Below are positions 1 to 5,741 of a stretch of DNA of 6,053 bases, one piece after another. This DNA comes from DATHTK01 sp035463295. GTDB lineage: Bacteria > Actinomycetota > Rubrobacteria > Rubrobacterales > Rubrobacteraceae. A program made the translations under genes and the position numbers. Numbering within the stretch: position 1 is the stretch's first letter; the number at the start of each line of letters is the position of its first letter. The notes under the pieces were generated by a model, which saw only the letters and a program-made list of their open reading frames with translations, was not told the origin of the DNA and searched no databases. The stretch covers positions 1 through 6,053 of the forward strand of contig DATHTK010000018.1 of assembly GCA_035463295.1 (NCBI GenBank), in the 5' to 3' direction.

Positions 1-1
1 G

Positions 2-136
2 GTGGACTTCTTCTACCCGAAGATGCCCGCCGTGGCGGCCCTCCTCTCCGGGCTCGTTATCGGGGTCTTCGCGGGCCTCCTTCCCGCCCGCTCCGCCGCC
101 CGCAAGAGCATCGTCGAGGCCGTAGGCTACGAGTAG
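2..136 (+). CDS. ABC transporter permease, C-terminal fragment (MacB/FtsX type)
   Basis: Only the last 44 codons are present; the gene starts left of the window and ends with TAG at 134-136. The visible peptide is a hydrophobic helix of about 20 residues (PAVAALLSGLVIGVFAGLLP) followed by a basic ARSAARKS stretch and a VEAVGYE ending. This matches the usual C-terminus of MacB/FtsX-like permeases, where the last transmembrane helix runs into a G-x-x-P-A-x-x-A-A motif and a P-x-E-A-L-R-Y-E-like tail. Such permeases pair with an ATPase in the inner membrane and export substrates or transmit mechanical signals. Nothing here shows the substrate. The ATPase gene would be expected upstream, outside the window. 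Family assignment from so short a piece is good but not certain. Confidence 0.8.
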   Translation: MDFFYPKMPAVAALLSGLVIGVFAGLLPARSAARKSIVEAVGYE

Positions 137-319
137 CGAGTCGAGTGTGCGACCGCGTTCGCCCTCGCCGACCGCCGGACGGGCAAGACTCTCGGCGCAA
201 CCTTCCGGTACGACGGCGTTCGGGGTGTTACCGTTTAGCGAATTCGTGGACCGACCGGGAGACGTAAGCTGAGAGTAGGCGAGAGACCGGGCCCGATAGC
301 CCCGCCCCGGTGGCCGCTC

Positions 320-1714
320 ATGGCGATGGTGCCGGTGGTGGTAGGAGCGCTGTGGCTGTGGTGGGACGTGCGGAGTGGTCTGCCGTGGGTGCTCGTGGGC
401 GGGCTGCCGGGGACGCTGCTGCTCGCCACCGGGCTCTCCAACCTGCTCTGGGCCGGGGACGCGCGGATCTTCCATTTCATGTCGCTCGGGGCGGCCTCGG
501 GGGTGTTGCTCTCCTTCCCCGCCGCCTTTGTCTTCGACCTGCCGGTGGCGGGCGTCTTGTTCTCTCTGTCGGCGGCGAGCTTCGTCGTGGCCGGTCAACT
601 CGCGCTCGGGCAGGAGCCGAGCCCCGAGGGGGTGCCGGATCCGCGGGTGAATCTCCGGATGGCGGCGCGGGCGGCGGAGGACGAGCTCTCGATGTGCGGG
701 ATCGTCCTCACGACCTGGCCGCTCTCGGTCGGGGGCCGGGCGGCGCGCATCGGTCGCGAGCTCGAGGAGGCCCTGACCCTGTTCGGGGAGAAGGGCTGGC
801 TCGAAGAGCCTCGCAGCTACCACCGGACGCCGCCAGCCGTGCAGGAGATGAAGAGTGGGGATCGGCGATACAAGGAGAGGGACTTCGAGCATCTGACGTT
901 CGAGAGCGGCTACGAACCGTGGCCGGAGGAGCCGGGCAGGGAGCGCTGGCTCGGCTACCGGCGCAACCGGACGGGGCACGTATGGGTGTTGAGGCATCCC
1001 GGGGAGCCGCGCCCATGGGTCGTGTGCATCCACGGCATCAGGACGGGCGCCCCGCGCGCCGACCTCGGCTTCTTCCGGCCGGAGTTCCTGCACCGCGAGC
1101 TCGGTCTGAACATGCTCTTTCCGGTGCTCCCGATCCACGGCCCGCGCCGGGTAGGTCCGGTGAGCGGGGACCGCATCCTCTCGGGGGACGTGATGGATAC
1201 GCTGCACGCCGGCGCCCAGGCGATGTGGGACATCCGGCGCCTCGTCTACTGGTTGCGTGATAGGGAGGACGTGCCGGCGCTCGGGGTGCTCGGGCACTCT
1301 CTAGGCGGGTACGCCGCGGCCCTCCTCTCCTGCCTCGAAGAGAGGGTGGACTGCGTGGTCGTCGGCAACCCTGCCGTCGACCCGTCGCATCTCTTCTGGC
1401 GCAATGCCCTGAGCCTCGCCACGCGCTACTTGAAGACCGAAGGCGTAACCGAGGAGAGAATGGACGCGGTACTTCGCCCCATCTCGCCGCTCGCGATGCG
1501 CCCCCTCGTGGAGAGGGAGCGGCGCGCGATCTTCGGAGGGCTCGCCGACCGGGTTACGCCACCCGTCGAAGCGAACAGCCTCTGGCACCACTGGGACCGG
1601 CCACGCCTCGAGTGGTTCGCCGGGACCCACCGCGCGTTCCTCGGGACCCCTGAGGGGAGAGCCCTGGTAGAGAGCGCCCTGCGAGAGGCGAGCGTGCTGC
1701 CGATGAGCGGCTAG
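320..1714 (+). CDS. Membrane-anchored alpha/beta-hydrolase of unknown substrate
   Basis: A 464-residue protein in two parts. Residues 1-95 are strongly hydrophobic and could form three or four membrane segments (about 4-15, 22-43, 50-72, 75-93). From about residue 215 there is an alpha/beta-hydrolase domain. It has the oxyanion-side HG in CIHGIRTG (H238-G239), the nucleophile elbow GHSLGG with Ser327, a likely acid Asp410 in GGLADRVTPP and a likely catalytic His437 in AGTHRAF, so the full triad is in canonical order. Residues 100-214 are a charged linker or cap that I do not recognise. The ATG at 320 has a GGTGG five to six bases upstream (309-313); the ATG at 326 is an alternative. Possible activities are esterase, lipase or peptidase. 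The domain faintly recalls ABHD18-type hydrolases, but I would not assign a substrate. Its stop overlaps that of the convergent monooxygenase gene. Confidence 0.85.
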   Translation: MAMVPVVVGALWLWWDVRSGLPWVLVGGLPGTLLLATGLSNLLWAGDARIFHFMSLGAASGVLLSFPAAFVFDLPVAGVLFSLSAASFVVAGQLALGQEPSPEGVPDPRVNLRMAARAAEDELSMCGIVLTTWPLSVGGRAARIGRELEEALTLFGEKGWLEEPRSYHRTPPAVQEMKSGDRRYKERDFEHLTFESGYEPWPEEPGRERWLGYRRNRTGHVWVLRHPGEPRPWVVCIHGIRTGAPRADLGFFRPEFLHRELGLNMLFPVLPIHGPRRVGPVSGDRILSGDVMDTLHAGAQAMWDIRRLVYWLRDREDVPALGVLGHSLGGYAAALLSCLEERVDCVVVGNPAVDPSHLFWRNALSLATRYLKTEGVTEERMDAVLRPISPLAMRPLVERERRAIFGGLADRVTPPVEANSLWHHWDRPRLEWFAGTHRAFLGTPEGRALVESALREASVLPMSG

Positions 1715-1725
1715 GGGGTAGCCGC
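1707..1725. terminator. Candidate bidirectional hairpin terminator over overlapping stop codons
   Basis: GCGGCTA (1707-1713) and TAGCCGC (1719-1725) form a perfect 7-bp inverted repeat around a 5-base GGGGG loop. The TAG stops of both convergent genes (1712-1714 on +, 1713-1711 on -) lie at the top of the left arm. There is no T-run on either side, so it is not a textbook intrinsic terminator. U-less hairpins have been proposed as terminators in high-GC actinobacteria, and the position between two gene ends fits. Termination in both directions is inference. Confidence 0.5.
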
Positions 1726-2826
1726 CCCGGACCCCAGACGAGCCAGGACGCCCTCGGCCTCGGCGACGACCTCCTCGACGATCTCGGCCGCCCCCCGCCC
1801 GTCCTCGTCGAGCATCCTCAATGCCTGCCCGGCGAGAAGCGGAGAGTAGTCGCCGTTGTCGGCGGCCTGGGATGCCCTGTAGATGTCGCCGGCGGCGGCC
1901 CTCTGCAAGGGCCACGCGAGGGGCTCCGCACCGGCGCTCAGATACTCCTGGACAAAGCGGTTGCACAATCCCCTGGCGGGCCGTCCGGTGAAGGCCCGGG
2001 TCACCACGGCATCCGTCTCCGTAGCCGCGAGCAAGCGCCTCCGGTAGGCGGGGTGCGCCCCGCTCTCGCGGGCTAGCAGGAACCGGGTGCCCATCTGGAC
2101 GCCGGAGGCACCGAGCGCCAGCGCGGCGACGAGCCCGCGGCCGTCCGCGATCCCACCCGCTGCGACCACGGGGACCCCGACCGCGTCCGCGACCTGCGGG
2201 ACCAGCGCCAGCGTCCCGACGAGCGGCGGCTCGCCGTACGGCCCGAGCTCGACCGTCGAGCGGTGGCCCCCGGCCTCCGCACCCTGGGCGACGACCACGT
2301 CGGCTCCGCCCTCGGCCGCGCGGACCGCTTCCTCGACGGTGGCAACCATCACCGTCACCAGCACGCCCTCCTCGTGCGCCCGTTCGACCAGCTCGCCGGG
2401 ATCACCGAGCGCGACGCTCAACACCGGCACGCGCTCCTCGAAGACGACTTCGAGCTGGTCCTCCAGCGCGGATGGTTGCGGTTCGAGGTCGGTCTCCCCC
2501 GGGGGCAGGCCGAGCTCCTCCCGGAACCGGTCTAGGAAACGCTGGCCGGCAGCGACGTCCCGGCTCCCCGGTCCCGGCGGCGCGAGGAGGAAGTTGACGC
2601 CGAAGGGCTTGTCGGTGCGCTCCTTTACCGCCCGGATCTCCTCCCGCAACCGGTCCGGCGGCACGCCCGAGCCGGCGAGACAACCGAATCCTCCGGCTAC
2701 CGAGACCGCCCCGACGAGCTCGGGAGTCGTCCATCCCCCGGCCATCGGGGCCTGGACGAGCGGGTACCGAACGCCGAGCAGGTCACACAGCGGGGTCGAG
2801 AGCGACGCCCGAGAAGTCGCAGCCAC
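1711..2826 (-). CDS. Nitronate monooxygenase-like FMN flavoprotein (class I NMO / 2-nitropropane dioxygenase family)
   Basis: A 371-residue TIM-barrel flavoprotein. Enzymes of this family oxidise alkyl nitronates such as propionate 3-nitronate, using FMN and oxygen, and detoxify nitro compounds. Visible family motifs in order: QAPMAGG (residues 25-31) near the N-terminus, GVNFLLAPP (76-84), the QGAEAGGH block (181-188) with His188 as the expected catalytic base, the FMN-phosphate loop VVAAGGIADGRG (220-231) and GVQMGTRFL (242-250). The C-terminal GDYSPLLAGQ (325-334) is also typical. The start is GTG at 2826-2824, preceded by a strong GGGAGGTG; the frame stays open further upstream to about 3162, but that stretch lies in the rlmI region and shows no family similarity. 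Length fits the family. The FabK enoyl-ACP reductase group shares the fold and is the main alternative; the spacing of the QG-x-EAGGH motif favours NMO. It is probably monocistronic. Confidence 0.9.
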   Translation of the reverse strand: MAATSRASLSTPLCDLLGVRYPLVQAPMAGGWTTPELVGAVSVAGGFGCLAGSGVPPDRLREEIRAVKERTDKPFGVNFLLAPPGPGSRDVAAGQRFLDRFREELGLPPGETDLEPQPSALEDQLEVVFEERVPVLSVALGDPGELVERAHEEGVLVTVMVATVEEAVRAAEGGADVVVAQGAEAGGHRSTVELGPYGEPPLVGTLALVPQVADAVGVPVVAAGGIADGRGLVAALALGASGVQMGTRFLLARESGAHPAYRRRLLAATETDAVVTRAFTGRPARGLCNRFVQEYLSAGAEPLAWPLQRAAAGDIYRASQAADNGDYSPLLAGQALRMLDEDGRGAAEIVEEVVAEAEGVLARLGSGAATP

Positions 2827-2830
2827 GAGA

Positions 2831-2838
2831 CACCTCCC
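2831..2838 (-). promoter_or_regulatory. Shine-Dalgarno sequence fixing the NMO GTG start
   Basis: On the minus strand this reads GGGAGGTG. Its GGAGG core ends six bases before the GTG at 2826. It is close to the anti-SD complement and decides the start against the much longer upstream open frame. Confidence 0.85.
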
Positions 2839-2890
2839 ATTATCCGAGTTACCTGCGCATTGGCCCGGCGCCTGCAAGCACCTGGCTGCA

Positions 2891-2919
2891 ACTATACTCG
2901 CAAGCGCGCAACGGCGGAA
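2891..2919 (-). promoter_or_regulatory. Candidate promoter for the NMO gene
   Basis: On the minus strand the -10 candidate TATAGT (2896-2891) matches five of six consensus bases. At a 17-bp spacing the -35 position (2919-2914) reads TTCCGC, a weak match. Predicted transcription start near 2884 gives a leader of about 58 nt carrying the Shine-Dalgarno sequence. The plus strand reads TATACT at 2893-2898, so the element is nearly symmetric. Confidence 0.4.
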
Positions 2920-2931
2920 GTCGCGCGCGGG

Positions 2932-2945
2932 TGTCATCTTTGACA
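2932..2945. promoter_or_regulatory. Inverted repeat TGTCA-N4-TGACA, possible operator
   Basis: Perfect 5-bp arms TGTCA (2932-2936) and TGACA (2941-2945) flank TCTT. The site lies in the gap between rlmI and the NMO gene, centred about 54 bp upstream of the predicted NMO transcription start. That position would suit an activator or an upstream-binding repressor. The geometry resembles a dimeric helix-turn-helix site, but I cannot name the regulator, and no regulator gene is in the window. Confidence 0.3.
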
Positions 2946-2984
2946 GGGGGAACGTCGAGATGGTCATACAGCGCGGGCAGAGCC

Positions 2985-4154
2985 CTACCACAACCGCTCG
3001 AGCACGGCGCACTTGAGGTAGCGGGTTTCGGGGACCGCCAGGATCTCCGGGTGATCCGCCGCCTGCCCGCGCCACTCGCGCACCCGCAGCGTCCTCCCCG
3101 CGTCCGCCGCCGCCGAGCGCAACGTCTCTTCGAAGAGCTCGCGCGAGAGGTGGTAGGAGCACGAGCAGGTGACCAGGACCCCGCCGGGGGCCAGGAGCAT
3201 CATCGCGCGCAGGTTTATCTCCTTGTAGGCGCGCCGCGCCTTCGGGAGCTCACGCTTCGTCCTGGCGAAGGCCGGGGGATCTAGAACGACGGTGTCGTAG
3301 AGCTCCCCACCGTCCGAGCGCTCCCGCAGAAGATCGAAGGCATTGGCGCGGATGAAGACGACGTTCTCCAGACCGTTCAGCGCGACGTTCGCGCGCGCCT
3401 GCGCGAGGCCCGTCCCGCTCGAGTCGACGGCCTCGACGGTCGCGGCTCGTCGCGCGACGTGCAGGGCGAAGCCGCCGGCGAAGGAGAAGACGTCGAGCGC
3501 CCTGCCGGCCTCGCGCGCGTAGCGTCCAGTGGCGAGGTGGTTCTCGCGCTGGTCGAGGAAAGAGCCGGTCTTCTGGCCACCTCGCAGGTCCGCACGGTAA
3601 CGCACCGGCCCCTCCCTCACGACGACGCCCTCCGGCACCTCCCCGGCGAGTACCCGAACCGAGGTGTCGAGCCCCTCTCTCTTTCTCGCGCCCGTGTCGC
3701 CCCTCAGAAGAATCCCCGCCGGGGAGAGAAGCTCCTCGAGCGCCTGGACGACCCACTCGAGGCGCCTCTCCAGGGCGGCGGAGCCGACCTGGAGAACGAG
3801 GTACTCGCCGTAGCGGTCGATGACGAGCGCGGGGACGCCGTCGGCCTCGGCGTGGAGGAGGCGGTAGGCATCGGCTTCTATCCCGAGGGACTCGCGGTAC
3901 GCGAGGGCCTTCTGTATGCGGCTCCCGAACCAGGGCTCGTCTATGGGCTCGTCGCTGAGGGTGGCGATGCGAAGTGAGATCTCACTCCCCGGGTTGTAGA
4001 AGGCCCGCCCGAGGAAGCTGCTATTGCGGTCGTAGACGGCGACCACGGCGCCGATATCCCCGTGCGCCTCAGCCACATCGGAGCGGTAGATCCAGGGATG
4101 CCCCGCCCGCGCCCGGGCTGCTCCTCTATTCTCGACGATGGCTTTCGGCTCCAA
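2985..4154 (-). CDS. rlmI: RlmI-like class I SAM-dependent 23S rRNA (cytosine-C5) methyltransferase
   Basis: A 389-residue protein (E. coli RlmI has 396) with a PUA-like N-terminal domain and a Rossmann methyltransferase domain. RlmI makes m5C in 23S rRNA in the cytoplasm. Visible features: HPWIYRSDV (from residue 19), the family motif GGQKTGSFLDQRENH (192-206), SAM motif I LDVFSFAGGF (220-229), the acidic end of the next strand in EAVDSS (Asp244), motif IV LDPPAF (Asp292-Pro-Pro) and TCSCSYH (329-335) with the likely catalytic cysteine. I prefer the TTG at 4154-4152. An AAAGGAG sits 11 nt upstream, the HPW motif then falls where it does in the family, and the 16 codons back to the ATG at 4202 are half A/T-ending, including CTA and AGA, unlike the rest. 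The ATG at 4202-4200 (405 aa) remains possible. The exact target base is inferred from the family; the RlmK/RlmO/YwbD relatives are close alternatives. Confidence 0.88.
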   Translation of the reverse strand: MEPKAIVENRGAARARAGHPWIYRSDVAEAHGDIGAVVAVYDRNSSFLGRAFYNPGSEISLRIATLSDEPIDEPWFGSRIQKALAYRESLGIEADAYRLLHAEADGVPALVIDRYGEYLVLQVGSAALERRLEWVVQALEELLSPAGILLRGDTGARKREGLDTSVRVLAGEVPEGVVVREGPVRYRADLRGGQKTGSFLDQRENHLATGRYAREAGRALDVFSFAGGFALHVARRAATVEAVDSSGTGLAQARANVALNGLENVVFIRANAFDLLRERSDGGELYDTVVLDPPAFARTKRELPKARRAYKEINLRAMMLLAPGGVLVTCSCSYHLSRELFEETLRSAAADAGRTLRVREWRGQAADHPEILAVPETRYLKCAVLERLW

Positions 4155-4165
4155 GCCTCTGTAAG

Positions 4166-4172
4166 CTCCTTT
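4166..4172 (-). promoter_or_regulatory. Shine-Dalgarno sequence supporting a TTG start of rlmI
   Basis: The minus strand reads AAAGGAG, 11 nt before the TTG at 4154. No comparable motif precedes the in-frame ATG at 4202. If the ATG were used, this motif would be coding (Lys-Gly-Ala). Confidence 0.5.
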
Positions 4173-4186
4173 ACCCGCCGGTCCGG

Positions 4187-4237
4187 TGAACCCTGCTAGC
4201 ATTTGCGGCGTATACTCTCGCACACCCTCGCGAGAAA
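4187..4237. promoter_or_regulatory. Compact divergent promoter region for crtI (+) and rlmI (-) with a symmetric -10
   Basis: The plus strand reads TATACT at 4211-4216, five of six matches to the -10 consensus. At 18-bp spacing the -35 position (4187-4192) reads TGAACC. Predicted start near 4223 gives crtI a leader of about 25 nt. On the minus strand the same bases read TATACG (4214-4209), with a weak -35 TTTCTC (4237-4232), and predict a start at about 4202. The two -10 elements overlap around the palindrome GTATAC (4210-4215). The -10 match on the plus strand is good; the -35 boxes and the minus-strand use are tentative. Confidence 0.45.
4216..4235. repeat. Inverted repeat in the crtI leader, possible operator or leader hairpin
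   Basis: TCTCGC (4216-4221) and GCGAGA (4230-4235) are perfect 6-bp arms with an 8-nt spacer. The right arm also belongs to an 8-bp palindrome CTCGCGAG (4227-4234). The repeat begins at the last base of the crtI -10 and ends at the AAAGG ribosome-binding site, so it could be a repressor site over the transcription start or a small hairpin next to the Shine-Dalgarno sequence. Short GC palindromes are common in DNA this rich in GC. Confidence 0.3.
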
Positions 4238-4247
4238 GGTAGGCGCT

Positions 4248-5741
4248 CTGGCTAAACGCGTGATCATCGTGGGTGCCGGGATGGGCTCCCTGGCGGCGGC
4301 GATCCGGCTCGCGTCGATGGGCTTCGACGTCGAGGTCTTCGAGAAGAACGCACAACTCGGAGGGCGCATGGGCCGCCTCGAAGCGGACGGCTTCACCTTC
4401 GACACGGGCCCCTCGCTCCTCTTGATGACCGACACCTACCGCGAGCTCTTCCGCTCCGCCGGGCGAGATCTCGACGACTGCGTGCGGCTCATTCCCCTCG
4501 ACGCGAACTACGGGATCACGTTCGGCGACGGCGACTCCCTGAAGATCCACCGCACGCTCCCCGAACTCATCAAGGAGCTCGAACGGATCGAACCGGGCGT
4601 CACCCCGCGCTTCTATCGCTTCCTCGCCGACGCCTGCGACAAGTACCGCATCGGCCGCAGCGAGTTCGTCGAGCGCGACTTCGTCGGCGCCCGCGACTTC
4701 TTCGGGCTGCGGAACCTGAGGCTCCTTCTCAGGACGAAGGCGCTGGACAACTACTACCGCTCGGTCTCTCGCTTTTTCCGCACGGACAAGCTCCGCCAGG
4801 CGTTCAGCCTGCAGACGATGTACCTGGGCCTCTCGCCGTTCGAGGCCCCTGCCGTCTACTCACTCCTCCCCTATACCGAGCTCGCCGAGGACGGCCTCTG
4901 GTTCCCGGAGGGCGGGATGTACACCCTTGTCGAGGCAATGGGACGTCTCGCGGTGGAGCTCGGCGTACGGTTCCACGTGGAGAGCCCCGTCGAGAGGGTT
5001 GTCGTCACCAAGGGACGCGCGCGCGGTGTGCGCGTCGGCGGCGAGGAGATACGGGCCGACGCGGTCCTCGTCGGGGCCGACCTCCCCTACGCCTACCGCG
5101 AGTTGCTCGGCGGCTCGGCGGACGCGGACTTCAAGCTCCGCAAACGCGAGAACCTCCAGTACACGGCCTCGGCGTTCATGCTCTACCTCGGGCTGGACCG
5201 CACGCTCGACCACATGCTCCACCACAACTTCTACCTCTCGCAGCGATACCGGGAGAACTTCGAGCAGATCTTCCGCGACCGCCGCCTGCCGGACGACCCC
5301 TCTTTCTACGCCGTCGCCGCGAGCAGGACGGAGCCGGCGCTGGCGCCGGAGGGCATGGAGGGCCTCTTCGTCCTCGTCCCGGTGCCGCACCTCGGGCCGA
5401 ACGTCGACTGGACCCGCGATGCCCCGGCGTTCAGGGAGAAGGTCTACGGTCTCCTGGAGAGCCGTTGCGGGATAGAGGACATCCGGGAGCGCGTCGTCTA
5501 TGAGAAGGTCCGGACGCCGCTCGACTGGCGCGACGAGTACAACCTGGAGGAGGGGGCAGCGTTCGGGATCGGGCACGGCATCTTTCAGGTGGGGTACTTC
5601 CGGCCTCGCATGGTGTCCAAAGCCGTACAGGGGCTGTACTTCGTCGGCGCGAGCACCAGGCCCGGTACCGGGGTGCCTCTCGTTACCATAGGGGCCAGGC
5701 TGGTGGCCGACCGCATAGGACGCGAGGTCGGCGGCTCTTGA
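4248..5741 (+). CDS. crtI: Phytoene desaturase CrtI (FAD-dependent)
   Basis: A 497-residue member of the CrtI family, which inserts double bonds into phytoene, giving lycopene or an intermediate, with FAD at the membrane surface. The N-terminal dinucleotide fold shows VIIVGAGMGSL (residues 5-15), Glu32 at the end of strand 2 for the FAD ribose, and the GGRMG motif (38-42), then FDTGPSLLLM (51-60). FPEGGMYTL (219-227) is the usual substrate-side motif. The C-terminal signature GLYFVGASTRPGTGVP (462-477) is nearly canonical, with Arg at a site normally His, Gln or Thr. I choose the CTG at 4248: AAAGG (4235-4239) lies eight bases upstream and the product starts MAKRVIIVGAG. A TTG at 4203 lies upstream of the predicted transcription start, and a GTG at 4260 would begin directly on strand 1; both are possible. 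The gene overlaps crtB by 4 nt, so the two are co-transcribed and probably translationally coupled. Step number and end product cannot be told from sequence. Confidence 0.93.
   Translation: MAKRVIIVGAGMGSLAAAIRLASMGFDVEVFEKNAQLGGRMGRLEADGFTFDTGPSLLLMTDTYRELFRSAGRDLDDCVRLIPLDANYGITFGDGDSLKIHRTLPELIKELERIEPGVTPRFYRFLADACDKYRIGRSEFVERDFVGARDFFGLRNLRLLLRTKALDNYYRSVSRFFRTDKLRQAFSLQTMYLGLSPFEAPAVYSLLPYTELAEDGLWFPEGGMYTLVEAMGRLAVELGVRFHVESPVERVVVTKGRARGVRVGGEEIRADAVLVGADLPYAYRELLGGSADADFKLRKRENLQYTASAFMLYLGLDRTLDHMLHHNFYLSQRYRENFEQIFRDRRLPDDPSFYAVAASRTEPALAPEGMEGLFVLVPVPHLGPNVDWTRDAPAFREKVYGLLESRCGIEDIRERVVYEKVRTPLDWRDEYNLEEGAAFGIGHGIFQVGYFRPRMVSKAVQGLYFVGASTRPGTGVPLVTIGARLVADRIGREVGGS

Noticed and set aside
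137..319. Search for a promoter, terminator or small RNA between the permease and the hydrolase
   Set aside because: No good -10/-35 pair, no stable hairpin with a T-run and no tRNA-like structure were seen.
310..1260. 316-codon open frame on the plus strand overlapping the hydrolase
   Set aside because: Gly/Ala/Arg-rich shadow with no recognisable motif; the frame starting at 320 carries a full catalytic triad.
2975..2985. GGGC-AGA-GCCC mini-hairpin at the end of rlmI
   Set aside because: Only four base pairs with a 3-base loop and no T-run, so too weak to call a terminator.
2087..3016. 309-codon open frame on the plus strand opposite the NMO gene
   Set aside because: Ser/Thr/Pro/Arg-rich low-complexity translation typical of an antisense frame in GC-rich DNA; the opposite strand has clear NMO motifs.
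2827..3162. Open frame extending the NMO protein about 112 residues upstream
   Set aside because: It overlaps the end of rlmI and the spacer, shows no family similarity, and a strong Shine-Dalgarno sequence marks the GTG at 2826 as the start.
4860..5576. 238-codon antisense frame opposite crtI
   Set aside because: It mirrors crtI codon structure and has no independent motif or ribosome-binding site.
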